Position numbers and translations under genes: made by a program. From NCBI RefSeq assembly GCF_022867795.2, contig NZ_CP107006.1:4526001-4590000 (forward strand): a stretch of DNA of 64,000 nt, read 5' to 3'. This stretch comes from Chitinophaga horti. Its GTDB lineage: Bacteria > Bacteroidota > Bacteroidia > Chitinophagales > Chitinophagaceae. The notes under the pieces are model-generated. The model was not told the DNA's origin. It did not search any database and saw nothing but the letters and a program-made list of their open reading frames with translations. Position 1 is the first letter of the stretch; each line of letters opens with the position of its first letter. This document shows positions 32,490 through 41,705 of this stretch, piece after piece.

Positions 32490-34301
32490 ATGCGACTATT
32501 GCTTTCTTATCTCAAAAACTATAAGTGGCTGATTGTATTGGCGTTGTTGCTGGCCACGATAAACCAGGTATTCTCCTTACTGGACCCATATATCTTCGGA
32601 AAAATCGTAGACCGCTTCGCCTCTCACCCCACTACCGAATCGCCTGCCGGCGTAGTGCCGGAGGTGCCCCGCAGTAAGTATGACTACCTGATCGGGATCG
32701 GATTATTATTACTGGCCTCCATTGGCGTGGCCATGGTCTCCCGCATAGCGAAAGCCTTCCAGGACTATTTTGTGAACGTGATTATCCAGAAGTTTGGCGC
32801 GAAAGTGTATACAGACGGGTTGCGGCACTCCCTGCGACTGCCCTACCAGCAGTTCGAAGACCAACGGAGTGGCGAAACACTGGCAGTGCTGCAGAAGGTG
32901 CGGCTGGACAGTGAAAAGTTCATCACCATGTTCATCAACGTACTCTTTACATCCCTCGTGGGTGTGGTCTTCGTAATGATCTATGCGTTTACGGTACACT
33001 GGACGCTCGTTCCGGTATACTTCATCGGCAGCTTTCTGCTGGCCATGGTAATCAGCTTCCTAAGCCGTAAGATCAAAACCATTCAGAAAACCATCGTAAA
33101 GGAAACCACCATGCTGGCCGGTGCCACCACGGAATCTTTACGCAACATCGAACTGGTGAAAAGTCTCGGCTTAACACACCAGGAAATCAGGCGGCTCAAC
33201 TCCACCACGATGAAGATCCTCATGCTCGAACTGAAGAAGGTACGCAGCGTACGATCCATCAACTTCGTACAGGGTACGTTCGTGAACCTGTTGCGCTCGG
33301 CCATCTTGTTCCTGCTGCTGTATATGTTGTACGGTCCGCCAGGTGCTGCTACGGCTTCACTCGGTCAGCTGTTCACGTTGCAGCTTTACTCCTTCTTCAT
33401 CTTCGGCCCCATGCAGGAGCTGGGCAACATCATCCTGGCTTACCGCGAAACGCAGGTGTCATTAGCCAACTTTGAGAAGATACTGGCTACGCCGGTAGAG
33501 GTAACACCATCAGACCCGGTACGCCTTTCCGCCATCGACGAGCTGTCGTTCAAGAACGTAGGCTTTCAACACCTGACGGCGAAAACGAAGGCACTCGACA
33601 ATATCAGCTTCACCGTTAATACCGGCGAAACAATTGCGTTTGTCGGCCCCTCAGGCTCCGGCAAAACCACGCTGGTAAAACTGCTCGTAGGCTTGTATCG
33701 CCCAATGGAAGGCCGCATCCTGTACAACAACATCGATACCGACCAGATTGATATTGAGGAACTGCGCCACCAGATAGGTTTCGTAACGCAGGACACGCAA
33801 CTGTTTTCGGGCACGATCAAAGAGAATATGTTGTTCGTAAACCCACGCGCTACCGATGAACAGATCATGGATGCGCTTACCAAAGCATCGGCATTCAGTT
33901 TGCTGGCAAGGGCCGAGAACGGCATCGATACCGTGATTGGTGAGGGCGGCATCAAGATATCAGGCGGAGAAAAACAAAGGTTGTCAATTGCCCGCGCTTT
34001 GCTGCGCCACCCGCGCCTGCTGGTATTTGATGAAGCTACCTCCGCGCTCGACTCGTTAACGGAAGAGCAGATCACGCAAACAGTGAGGAATGTCACTTCT
34101 TCCAAAGAACATATCACGGTGATGATCGCGCACCGTTTGTCGACCATCATGCACGCCGACCGCATATACGTACTGGAGAAAGGGCGTATTACCGAAACAG
34201 GCGACCACTATACGCTGCTGGCCGAAAAGGGACTCTACTACGCGATGTGGCGGCAACAGATCGGTGAGAAGAAAGATGATGCTGTGGCAGAGGTGAAATA
34301 A
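32490..34301 (+). CDS. ABC transporter, fused permease and ATPase (exporter type)
   Basis: The start at 32490 (MRLLLSYLKNYKWLIVLALLLA) gives 603 residues. The N-terminal part has six membrane helices (type IV exporter fold, with first helices at about 11-31 and 70-90), and the C-terminal part is a full ATPase: Walker A GPSGSGKTT, Q loop GFVTQDTQLF, signature ISGGEKQRLSIARALL, Walker B LLVFDEATSALDS and the switch His in IAHRLSTI. It works as a homodimer or with another half-transporter. The substrate (lipid, drug or peptide) cannot be told. It is followed by a DUF983 gene with its own promoter. Confidence 0.93.
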   Translation: MRLLLSYLKNYKWLIVLALLLATINQVFSLLDPYIFGKIVDRFASHPTTESPAGVVPEVPRSKYDYLIGIGLLLLASIGVAMVSRIAKAFQDYFVNVIIQKFGAKVYTDGLRHSLRLPYQQFEDQRSGETLAVLQKVRLDSEKFITMFINVLFTSLVGVVFVMIYAFTVHWTLVPVYFIGSFLLAMVISFLSRKIKTIQKTIVKETTMLAGATTESLRNIELVKSLGLTHQEIRRLNSTTMKILMLELKKVRSVRSINFVQGTFVNLLRSAILFLLLYMLYGPPGAATASLGQLFTLQLYSFFIFGPMQELGNIILAYRETQVSLANFEKILATPVEVTPSDPVRLSAIDELSFKNVGFQHLTAKTKALDNISFTVNTGETIAFVGPSGSGKTTLVKLLVGLYRPMEGRILYNNIDTDQIDIEELRHQIGFVTQDTQLFSGTIKENMLFVNPRATDEQIMDALTKASAFSLLARAENGIDTVIGEGGIKISGGEKQRLSIARALLRHPRLLVFDEATSALDSLTEEQITQTVRNVTSSKEHITVMIAHRLSTIMHADRIYVLEKGRITETGDHYTLLAEKGLYYAMWRQQIGEKKDDAVAEVK

Positions 34302-34354
34302 CTTATCTGGCACAAAAGATGAGGAATATCATTCATGTCCATCAGCTAAAAGAT

Positions 34355-34362
34355 TAACTTTG
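34355..34362 (+). promoter_or_regulatory. Promoter -7 box of the DUF983 gene
   Basis: TAACTTTG lies 7 bases before the ATG at 34370. Confidence 0.5.
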
Positions 34363-34369
34363 CCTTACC

Positions 34370-34786
34370 ATGAGCAAGAAACCAAATTACATTCTGAGCC
34401 TGCTTCAAATGCGTTGTCCGCGTTGCCGGAAAGGGCACATGTATCGCACGCGCAATCCTTTTCACTGGAGGTTTTCGCGGATATTCGACATGCACGATCA
34501 CTGCCCGGTATGTAAGCAAAAGTTCGAACTCGAAACGGGTTTCTGGTTTGGTACCGGCTATGTTAGTTATGCTTTGAGCGTTGCCTTCTCCGTTTTTAAC
34601 CTGATATGGTACTGGTTATTTTTCGGACTTAGCTGGCGCGATAACAGCATTATGATATGGCTGGCCGTAAACGGTGTAATACTCCTGGTATTCCAGCCAT
34701 GGCTCATGCGTATTTCCCGTGTCATATACCTGTACTTCTTCGTGTATTACAATGAAGAAACAGCTGATCTGCCAGACGAAAAGTAA
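34370..34786 (+). CDS. DUF983 zinc-ribbon membrane protein
   Basis: The 138-residue protein has a zinc ribbon at the N-terminus, with cysteine pairs in MRCPRCRKGHMY (about 14-17) and HCPVCKQKFE (about 44-47), then two membrane helices (about 65-85 and 100-120) with the family segment GFWFGTGYVSYALSVAFSV. This is the DUF983 pattern. The function is unknown. It is a short single gene with its own promoter and terminator. Confidence 0.88.
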   Translation: MSKKPNYILSLLQMRCPRCRKGHMYRTRNPFHWRFSRIFDMHDHCPVCKQKFELETGFWFGTGYVSYALSVAFSVFNLIWYWLFFGLSWRDNSIMIWLAVNGVILLVFQPWLMRISRVIYLYFFVYYNEETADLPDEK

Positions 34787-34815
34787 AACTTGACTAATAC
34801 AGCGATATAATGATC

Positions 34816-34845
34816 AAGGGCCGTGAAAACGGCCCTTTTCTCTTT
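34816..34845 (+). terminator. Terminator of the DUF983 gene
   Basis: AAGGGCCGT-GAAA-ACGGCCCTT followed by TTCTCTTTT. Confidence 0.85.
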
Positions 34846-35031
34846 TCATCCAAAATCTGAGCAGTATGTCAGATCTATCTTAAATATCTTGATGTTATTG
34901 TGTAAGTGTCTGTAGGAAATACGAGTCGAATGATCAACGTTGCCGGGGATACGAAGCATACAAAAAACGGGTCATCAAATATATAACTTTCGCGCTGCAA
35001 ATTTCCTACATATTTATGCCCGGTCATTAAA
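34846..35031. other. Intergenic region with an inverted repeat
   Basis: No reading frame of note is present. TAGGAAAT (34912-34919) and ATTTCCTA (about 34999-35006) could pair across about 80 bases. TAACTTTC near 34985 resembles a -7 box. A small transcript ending at the following terminator is possible but weakly supported. Confidence 0.35.
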
Positions 35032-35070
35032 AAGGGAGAGAGGAATCATCCCGCTCTCCCTTGTCTTTTT
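35032..35070. terminator. Bidirectional terminator after the TonB receptor gene
   Basis: AAGGGAGAG (35032-35040) pairs with CTCTCCCTT (35054-35062); T-rich tracts flank it in both directions. It ends the leftward receptor operon. Confidence 0.75.
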
Positions 35071-35072
35071 CG

Positions 35073-37529
35073 CTATCTGAACTCCAGGGGTACCGACAGC
35101 TTTACACTGAAATTACGTCCCATTCCGTACACGCCCGTACGCCCCGTCACCACGTTCTCCCCCGCGTATTTCAGGCGGTTGAGGTGGTTCTGATAGGCTT
35201 CATCAGTAAGGTTATTAGCGGCTATGTGCAAGGCAAACAATGTCCTGTTCTTCTTGTTCACGAACTCCGCGCCAATGCCTGCATTCAGCAAGGCATAACC
35301 ACCGGTGACGGTTTCCGTATTATAAGCGCTGAACACATTTTTCTGATCCAAAAACTTATCTAGTTGCACCTTTGCGTACACATTACGTACGCCTTTACCA
35401 TTCTTACGGAAGTCGCCCCTTAATTCGGAGAGCCAGCGTAATGGTGGAATGGCAGGCAGGTACTTCGTAGAATCACTACCGTTAGCCAGGCGACCTTCTA
35501 CCCAGGAAAGAGAGTTACCGAAGTGCAGCCAATGGATAGGATGCGGGTGAATATCGATGGATACTTCACCGCCATACAGAAACGCGCGGCCCTGCTGGTA
35601 TTGAAATGCGGCATAACCGTCTTCGTTTTCCGCTACAGGAATGGAATCGGTACCATCTGCCCCCAACAGCTTGCGGGAGTAAATGTAGTTGCTGATATTA
35701 TTATAGAAGGCGTTTACACCAAAGCTGATATGTTCGGTATTCAACTCCACACCGGCATCTATCTGCGTACTTACTTCTGCATCCAGACCGGTGTTGCCGT
35801 ACTCATAACGGATCGTTCCTTCGTGCACACCGTTGGCCGACAATTCCGCGATGTTCGGTGCCCTGAAACCACGGGCTACGTTCAGCTTGAGGGTGAGCTG
35901 TTCTATCGGCGCATAACTTAACCCCACACTACCGGATACATTCGCAAAATCGCGCTCGAATGCGTTGAAGCGGGTAATACCACCGGTTACGGGCGAAGGC
36001 ACGGGCTTCTCTTCATCATCCAGATACAATGCGTCGGACGTGATGGTGCGGTAATCGAATCGTAAACCACCGGCTACGGTCAGTTTACCGAAGTTTTTGC
36101 GGGTGAGCGCGAACACGCCGGCATCAAACAGGTTATAGGATGGAATCAGGAACTCCGCGCCATGATTGCTGTTTTGCTGCTGCATACCGTTTACGCCGAA
36201 CGTAGTTTGCCAGCCGTTCATATCGGCCAGGAAATATTTTATGCCGTAGTTAAACGTTTTTAATTTGAAGTATAAAGCCACGTCGTCCGGCGCTAAAACA
36301 TCTTCGTACTCGCGGCGTTTGTTCACCTGGTAGCCGAGGTTTACGCTGATCCTGCTACCGTTGCGGAAGTACAGGCTGTTATCCCATATCAGCTTCTGGT
36401 GATCTATTTTTTGCTTCGGAAAGAGGGGATGATATGATTTGAAGTCGCTGTTCGTCGCAGCTACTTCTTCTGCTGTTCCGTTATCGTTAATCGGTTTAAT
36501 GAACCGCCCGTCCTCATCACGTTCCCCTTCCACCAGTCCGGGTTCGAGGCTATACGAAGAGAACGACAGGCGTGAATACCCCCAGCTTTTATTCAACCCG
36601 ATACCTGCGCCATAGTTCGTGTTACGGAACTTAGAGTTCAGCACATAATCGTCATACTTGTTTTTATAATCGTGCGCCAGTTTCTGCGTACCATACAACT
36701 TCCAGCTGAAACCATTCTGGTTGCCCGCAATGTTGGCATGATAACCGAACAGGCCGTTGTTGCTCTGGTAATTTGCATCAATGCCACCACGAATGGTGCC
36801 CGCAGGAACGGGAATATCTGAAATGATATTCACCACGCCGGCCAACGCATCGGAGCCATACATCAACGACGCCGGTCCTTTCAGAATCTCAATTTTATTG
36901 ACGTTGTAGTCGTCTACTTCCAAACCATGTTCGTCCCCCCACTGCTGGCCTTCCTGGCGTACTTCGTCGTTTACGACTACTACGCGGTTATAGCCGAGAC
37001 CGCGGATCACTGGTTTGGAAATAGCCGGGCCGGTACCTACCTGGCTCACGCCCGGCAACTGCGCAATCGCATCTACCAGGTTGGAAGAAACGGTACGGTC
37101 CAAAAAGTCTTTACGCACAATACTGATGGGCGTTGGGTTCTGGCGGAGTAAAGTCGCCACGTTCACACCCGTTACCACTACTTCGTTCTGTTCCGTTACG
37201 GACATGCCGAGTACGAAGTTGCGGCTGGTGTTACCATTGATGACCACCTGCTCGGTAATAGCAGCGTGTCCGATATAACGCACCTCTACCAGGAAACGGC
37301 CCTGCGGCAGGTGTTTAACGGAGTAATTACCCTGGGCGTCAGCAACAGCGCCGAGTTTGAGATCAGGAAAATAAATGGTGGCACCGGGTAATGGCCCCTG
37401 GTTGTTTTTGTCGGTAACAGTGCCGGAAAGGGTATTATCCTGCCCAGGTTCCTCGTTAGCGAATAATTTAAAAGGCGAAATAATGAGCAGGCAAATAGCC
37501 AGCACGCGAGCGTATAGCATGTTAATCAC
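35073..37529 (-). CDS. TonB-dependent outer-membrane receptor
   Basis: The 818-residue protein has a signal peptide (MLYARVLAICLLIISPFKLFA), a carboxypeptidase-like beta-sandwich (about 30-110, GTVTDKNNQGPLPGATIYFPD), a plug domain (about 120-230, DAIAQLPGVSQVG, PVIRGLGYNRVVVVNDEVRQEGQQWGDEHGLEVD) and a 22-strand barrel. The plug features (GDEHG, VDDYNVNKIEILKGP) resemble receptors for metal or metal complexes. The gene follows a small His-rich protein gene by 51 bases and shares its promoter, which carries a 15-bp palindrome. Zinc or copper is the likely ligand, but this is inference. Confidence 0.88.
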   Translation of the reverse strand: MINMLYARVLAICLLIISPFKLFANEEPGQDNTLSGTVTDKNNQGPLPGATIYFPDLKLGAVADAQGNYSVKHLPQGRFLVEVRYIGHAAITEQVVINGNTSRNFVLGMSVTEQNEVVVTGVNVATLLRQNPTPISIVRKDFLDRTVSSNLVDAIAQLPGVSQVGTGPAISKPVIRGLGYNRVVVVNDEVRQEGQQWGDEHGLEVDDYNVNKIEILKGPASLMYGSDALAGVVNIISDIPVPAGTIRGGIDANYQSNNGLFGYHANIAGNQNGFSWKLYGTQKLAHDYKNKYDDYVLNSKFRNTNYGAGIGLNKSWGYSRLSFSSYSLEPGLVEGERDEDGRFIKPINDNGTAEEVAATNSDFKSYHPLFPKQKIDHQKLIWDNSLYFRNGSRISVNLGYQVNKRREYEDVLAPDDVALYFKLKTFNYGIKYFLADMNGWQTTFGVNGMQQQNSNHGAEFLIPSYNLFDAGVFALTRKNFGKLTVAGGLRFDYRTITSDALYLDDEEKPVPSPVTGGITRFNAFERDFANVSGSVGLSYAPIEQLTLKLNVARGFRAPNIAELSANGVHEGTIRYEYGNTGLDAEVSTQIDAGVELNTEHISFGVNAFYNNISNYIYSRKLLGADGTDSIPVAENEDGYAAFQYQQGRAFLYGGEVSIDIHPHPIHWLHFGNSLSWVEGRLANGSDSTKYLPAIPPLRWLSELRGDFRKNGKGVRNVYAKVQLDKFLDQKNVFSAYNTETVTGGYALLNAGIGAEFVNKKNRTLFALHIAANNLTDEAYQNHLNRLKYAGENVVTGRTGVYGMGRNFSVKLSVPLEFR

Positions 37530-37580
37530 GATCTGAGTAAAGAGAAATAAGTGTCCCAGCCCGTTTAGGGCTGCATCAGG

Positions 37581-37922
37581 TTAAACAATGGCAATCGCAG
37601 CAGGTGGCCCCCGTAAAGCGAAGAAGTACGAGTCAACCGTGGTAACGGCTATGGGAAGCGCAGGCATAAAAACACCGAACAATACATCGGCGCCTGCCAG
37701 ATAAGTTTGATGTGAGGGTAAATACGTGTCCACTTCCCACTGCAGCCAGTCGCAGTGCGTGTGGTGTTCGGAGATGGTGAGACCATCAACATGAGCCGCG
37801 GGGGCCTCATCCTGTGTATCGGCGTGGCCGGCAAAATGATGCAGGTAATCGCGGGGCGTAATATAAAAGCTGAATACGCCCAGCAAGACCAATACCCCTA
37901 TTTTTTGCAGCACTTTCCGCAC
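37581..37922 (-). CDS. Small His-rich membrane or periplasmic protein, TonB-receptor partner
   Basis: The start codon is GTG at 37922. The 113-residue protein has a membrane segment or signal (about 6-22, LQKIGVLVLLGVFSFYI), His clusters (HHFAGH, EHHTHCDW) and the end ...SYFFALRGPPAA. A small protein ending in RGPP with His clusters resembles the DUF2946-like group associated with copper/zinc uptake operons. I do not identify the family with certainty. It is the first gene of the operon with the TonB receptor; the GTG sits at the base of a leader hairpin. Confidence 0.6.
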   Translation of the reverse strand: MRKVLQKIGVLVLLGVFSFYITPRDYLHHFAGHADTQDEAPAAHVDGLTISEHHTHCDWLQWEVDTYLPSHQTYLAGADVLFGVFMPALPIAVTTVDSYFFALRGPPAAIAIV

Positions 37923-37942
37923 CTGGTAGTTTATTTACCAGG
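37922..37942 (-). promoter_or_regulatory. Leader hairpin at the GTG start
   Basis: CCTGGTA (37922-37928) and TACCAGG (37936-37942) form a perfect 7-bp stem in the short mRNA leader; its base overlaps the GTG start, so it could hide the initiation region. Confidence 0.45.
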
Positions 37943-37950
37943 CAAAGATA
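37943..37950 (-). promoter_or_regulatory. Promoter -7 box of the metal-uptake-like operon
   Basis: TATCTTTG on the minus strand; the transcript should start about 15-20 bases before the GTG at 37922. Confidence 0.6.
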
Positions 37951-37959
37951 GGAAAGTAT

Positions 37960-37974
37960 TGCAACAAAGTTGCA
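37960..37974. promoter_or_regulatory. Palindromic operator, likely Fur/Zur-type
   Basis: TGCAAC-AAA-GTTGCA is a perfect 15-base inverted repeat (6-3-6), placed about 10-24 bases upstream of the -7 box. A dimeric repressor bound here would block RNA polymerase. Symmetry and gene context (TonB receptor with a His-rich partner) suggest a metal-sensing Fur-family protein; this is inferred. Confidence 0.5.
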
Positions 37975-38089
37975 GGGTAGCCCGTCAGAAGCGTCGGCTG
38001 ATTCAGCTTCTGCCGTTGCAGCACCTTATAGAATCGAAATTCTTCGTGCAGGCACATGTATACATACGCCTTCATTGGCAAGGCTGTCC

Positions 38090-39673
38090 CTACTTCACCT
38101 TCATCATACTCCTCACCTGCTGTACCATTCCGTTCTGGAAACGGGCATAGTAAATACCGGTAGGCAATATGGTGGCATCGAAGTCGATGGTGTACTTGCC
38201 GGCTGTCATCACCTTATCCAGCGGCGTGGCCAGCAAACGGCCCATTGTATCAAATATCTGGATCAATGTATGCCCACCGGAAGTTTCGTAGGAAATGATC
38301 GTTCTGGCGACAAATGGATTGGGATAGTTGGAAATGAGGTTTTTACCGGCGTTCTGGTTTACGTCGGGGATGTTGGTCACCGTGCTGCAAGCCAGGCTGT
38401 TTACCAGCGGCAATTGCTGGTAATCCTTCATCATTACTTCGTCGAGCGCGGCTTTCTTAATACAGAACCACTGCTCCAGCAACGAAGCGTATACCGAACG
38501 GAAGTCGTACTGCATCGGCACGTTATCGTTCACATTGGCCTGCCCAGGCATATCGGGCGTATTACCCAGTACACCGGGATTGATATAATCACCGAACAAA
38601 ATCATCGGCGCAGCGGCACCATGGTCGGTACCCATACTGCCGTTGGATTTGATACGGCGGCCAAATTCGGAGAAGGTCATACCGATCACCCGTTGCGATA
38701 CTTTATGGCCTTTAAGGTCGGCCATAAACTCGCTGATGGCGTTGGACAGGTTGCCGAGCAGGTTGGCGTGTGCACCAGTAGATGTATCGCCGGAGTTGGT
38801 CTGGCTGGCGTGGGTGTCGAAACCACCAATGCTCACCATGTACAGGCGGGTTTTTAATCCGCCGGCGATCAACCGTGCTACGATCTTCAGCTGCTGGGAA
38901 ATAGACGTATTGCTGTAAGGTCCCTGGCTGGTTACTTTACCTGCGGCCAGTTTAATGGAGTCGGCGTATTTGTTCGACTGCTTCGCGATCATACGAATGT
39001 ACTTCAGTTCCTTACCGGCTTTGGTATTCGGCACATCATCCTCCTTACCTTCCAGCAAATCGTAAAAGCTGCTCGTACTCGTAATCGCCATGCCCGTATT
39101 GGTTACCGGCCCCTGGAAGGCTGGCGACACGATAGAGCCGATCTGGATGGCCAGCGGATCGGGCATTTCGGCATTTGGAAAACCGACTGGATAGTTGGGA
39201 TATTCTGTTTGCAGGTAACGGCCGCCCCAACCAGTGGTGATCACGTCATTGGCGTCGGAACCTGTCAGCCAGATATCTGTAGCGCGAAAGTGAGAGAAGT
39301 TAGGCGAAGGATAACCAACGCTTTGTACCACACACACTTTACCTTCGTTATACAGCGATTGTAATTTAGTCATGGAGGGATGTAAACCCGCTTTCTTCAC
39401 GTTTACCAGTGGCAGCACGCGCCCTTCGGCGATCGCGATGTTACTGCGCGCGTTCACGTAACCGGAATACTTGTCCAGGGGAATAACCATGTTAAGACCA
39501 TCATTACCACCCGTCATTTGTATCATGACCAGTACGTGATCATTATCGGTGGCAGCGCCCTGGAGGGCCGACAGTAAAGGCGAAGCGCCGAATGCTTTAA
39601 CGGAGAACCCGTTTATGAACGACGGCAGAATGGCTGCCGGCGCGGTATATTTAAAAAATTCTCTTCTTTTCAT
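38090..39673 (-). CDS. DUF1501 protein with type IX secretion sorting tail
   Basis: The 527-residue protein begins with a twin-arginine-like signal (KRREFFKYTAPAAIL) and has the DUF1501 pattern (VLVMIQMTGGNDGLNMVIPLD, NFSHFRATDIWLTG, GMTFSEFGRRIKSNGSMGTDHGAA). The C-terminal 80 residues (NYPNPFVARTIISY...GRLLATPLDKVMTAGKYTIDFDAT...GIYYARFQ) form a type A T9SS sorting domain, so the protein is exported across the outer membrane and anchored or released. It follows the DUF1800 gene by 22 bases. DUF1501/DUF1800 pairs are common and their role is not known; they may process extracellular substrates. Confidence 0.88.
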   Translation of the reverse strand: MKRREFFKYTAPAAILPSFINGFSVKAFGASPLLSALQGAATDNDHVLVMIQMTGGNDGLNMVIPLDKYSGYVNARSNIAIAEGRVLPLVNVKKAGLHPSMTKLQSLYNEGKVCVVQSVGYPSPNFSHFRATDIWLTGSDANDVITTGWGGRYLQTEYPNYPVGFPNAEMPDPLAIQIGSIVSPAFQGPVTNTGMAITSTSSFYDLLEGKEDDVPNTKAGKELKYIRMIAKQSNKYADSIKLAAGKVTSQGPYSNTSISQQLKIVARLIAGGLKTRLYMVSIGGFDTHASQTNSGDTSTGAHANLLGNLSNAISEFMADLKGHKVSQRVIGMTFSEFGRRIKSNGSMGTDHGAAAPMILFGDYINPGVLGNTPDMPGQANVNDNVPMQYDFRSVYASLLEQWFCIKKAALDEVMMKDYQQLPLVNSLACSTVTNIPDVNQNAGKNLISNYPNPFVARTIISYETSGGHTLIQIFDTMGRLLATPLDKVMTAGKYTIDFDATILPTGIYYARFQNGMVQQVRSMMKVK

Positions 39674-39695
39674 AAAGGCTTTTCAAAAAAGGTGA

Positions 39696-41351
39696 TCAGG
39701 ATAATTGGTATTCAGACAGGTCCATGATGTACTTATAGAACGACTGCAAGCGGCCATGTACCACTTCGCGGGCCATCATGTTCGACTTGTCGGCCATATA
39801 AGCATTCCAGGCGGTTGTCCAGTAGTAATCCATGTCCTGGTCCGACAGCAGTATCTTTCGCAGTGCTTCTTTCACTTCCGCAGACACGTCCATCCGGTGC
39901 AAAATACTCAGCGACTCATCCCGCAGTTGTATCGGATCTTCGGGAGCGCTCAGCATTTCTGCAAAGGCCATCGGATCAATGACAATGGTACCGCCCGAAC
40001 GACTGATACCAGAGGTAATCATCTGATCACTGTACATATTACGTTTGGGATACGTATCCGTATTGATCCACAGCTCATGGAACTGCGGCTCCTGGAAGTA
40101 CGCTTCCCAACCCGATACCAGCGGCGGATCACCAATGTTCTGCTGCTGGTTGGCCGCCGCCTGTTGTACAATGCTCCACGCACCGTAAGCCGCCATATAA
40201 TCGGTGGTAACGGAGGGGAACTGTACGCCAAACTCGCGGCAAAGGCCCACTGAAAAGTCGATCGGACTTTTAATGAGGCACGACATGTTTAACGGGTCGT
40301 AAAAATGTTCGCTTTTGAAAAGTGCGGAGAGTAAAGGTTTTATTTCATAATTGTTTGTTCTGAATATTTGGGCCAGCGGTGTAATCACGTTTGTTTCTGT
40401 AGCGTCGTCGATTTCGTAGTACACGAAAAAGCGGTAGAACCGGCGGCACAGGTACTTGGCCACTTCTTCCTGCTGGAAGATCACGTTCAGTAATTCGTCC
40501 AGCTCCTTGGTACCATCGGGCCCCGTACGACCGGAGATCACGCGGTTGAACAGGAAGGCGGAAAATTCTTTATTGGTGATGTCGTGTTTCGTGGCGTCAA
40601 AGAAAGAAGTAATCGTAGTCGGGTTGATGCGGTAGCCGGTGAGTACGCGTGCAGCCGCCCTCACATCTTCCTCCGTATACTGCGACATCTCCCCTTTACC
40701 GCAGGTAAACAGCTCGAGCAACTCGCGGGCATAGTTTTCGTCGGCCGCTGTTTTTTCGTTCAGGTAGCCGTTCAGATATACCAGCATGCCCGGCTCCAGC
40801 GTCACCGCTTTCGTGAGGGCTTTGAAGTTACCGAGTGCGTGTTGCCTTAATACGGTGTTGTGGTTGTATACGTAACGCGCATCCTTGATCGTCACCGCTT
40901 CGGTAGCGAAGTGATTGTGCCAGAAGAGCGTCATCTTTTCGCGCATGCTCCTGGGCTGGTTTACCATCAATCCCAGCCACCAGGCTTTGAAAGATTGGCG
41001 ACGCGCATTTTCCAGGTCGTCATTATCGGCGATCGGCGCAGACATCACCCAGCTAGCACCTGCGGCTATTTCGGGATCCGCCTCGTCGTTCTGGTAATTA
41101 TTGATCGGCGGAGCGGGTGTAGTGTCTGCAAAATTGAGCAGCGCATCTACAGCGGCATCCATGCCTAAACCTTTAAAATAGTTGACATCCGGAACGGCGG
41201 CACCGAACATGGCTCTTTTAAGAAGATGGACCACCTGGGCAGTGTTCCAGGGACCAGTATAAGGAGCAAGACCGGAAAGCGTACGCGCAGCTTTCACAGG
41301 TGCTTTTTTGTTACGGGATGGGGCGAGCGCCAAAAAACTTCTGCGATCCAT
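39696..41351 (-). CDS. DUF1800 protein
   Basis: The 551-residue protein begins MDRRSFLALAPS (twin-arginine-like) and has the DUF1800 pattern: VVHLLKRAMFGAAVPDVNYF, REKMTLFWHNHFATEAVTIKDARYVYNHNTVLRQHALGNFKALTKAV, NENYARELLELFTCGKGEMSQYTEEDVRAAARVLTG and later FRTNNYEIKPLLSALFKSEHFYDP. The DUF has no known activity. It is upstream of the DUF1501 gene, with only 22 bases between, and the two are likely co-transcribed and act together outside the cytoplasm. Confidence 0.9.
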   Translation of the reverse strand: MDRRSFLALAPSRNKKAPVKAARTLSGLAPYTGPWNTAQVVHLLKRAMFGAAVPDVNYFKGLGMDAAVDALLNFADTTPAPPINNYQNDEADPEIAAGASWVMSAPIADNDDLENARRQSFKAWWLGLMVNQPRSMREKMTLFWHNHFATEAVTIKDARYVYNHNTVLRQHALGNFKALTKAVTLEPGMLVYLNGYLNEKTAADENYARELLELFTCGKGEMSQYTEEDVRAAARVLTGYRINPTTITSFFDATKHDITNKEFSAFLFNRVISGRTGPDGTKELDELLNVIFQQEEVAKYLCRRFYRFFVYYEIDDATETNVITPLAQIFRTNNYEIKPLLSALFKSEHFYDPLNMSCLIKSPIDFSVGLCREFGVQFPSVTTDYMAAYGAWSIVQQAAANQQQNIGDPPLVSGWEAYFQEPQFHELWINTDTYPKRNMYSDQMITSGISRSGGTIVIDPMAFAEMLSAPEDPIQLRDESLSILHRMDVSAEVKEALRKILLSDQDMDYYWTTAWNAYMADKSNMMAREVVHGRLQSFYKYIMDLSEYQLS

Positions 41352-41705
41352 TTAGATACGGTTAGGATTGATGATGGTTTTTCCTGCAACCAAATTAATA
41401 AAATCTTTAATTCAATTACATTATTTTATATAATTAGGGAAAAAAGATGGCAATGGGACTGACTCTAAGCGGTTTATCGATGGTTACATCTCGTAGCTTT
41501 CCAATTTTATATAACATCCCCTAAACGTAAGCACCCAGGGTTTTATTGCACGCCTGATAAAGTGATGAATATCATATGGATAATAAACGGGGCTGACCAA
41601 AAATCAACGCGAAAGGCTACGATGACAGGGGTTGTATCCTGTACGCCTGTAAAAAGAGGCTGACCAAAAATAATGGCCAGCCCCGCTATCAAAATAATTA
41701 ACTCA
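41352..41705. other. Intergenic region between DUF1800 and thiolase genes
   Basis: About 350 bases without a gene. The upstream part is AT-rich and should hold the leftward promoter of the DUF1800/1501 operon. GGGGCTGACCAAAAAT (41589-41604) duplicates one arm of the thiolase terminator (41656-41671). Confidence 0.4.
41651..41684 (-). terminator. Terminator of the thiolase gene
   Basis: On the minus strand GGCTGGCCA pairs with TGGTCAGCC (one mismatch), followed by TCTTTTT. Confidence 0.6.

Noticed and set aside
41500..41525. Similarity of TTTCCAATTTTATATAACAT to 52955-52975
   Set aside because: Only about 18 of 24 bases match in AT-rich DNA; this is near chance.
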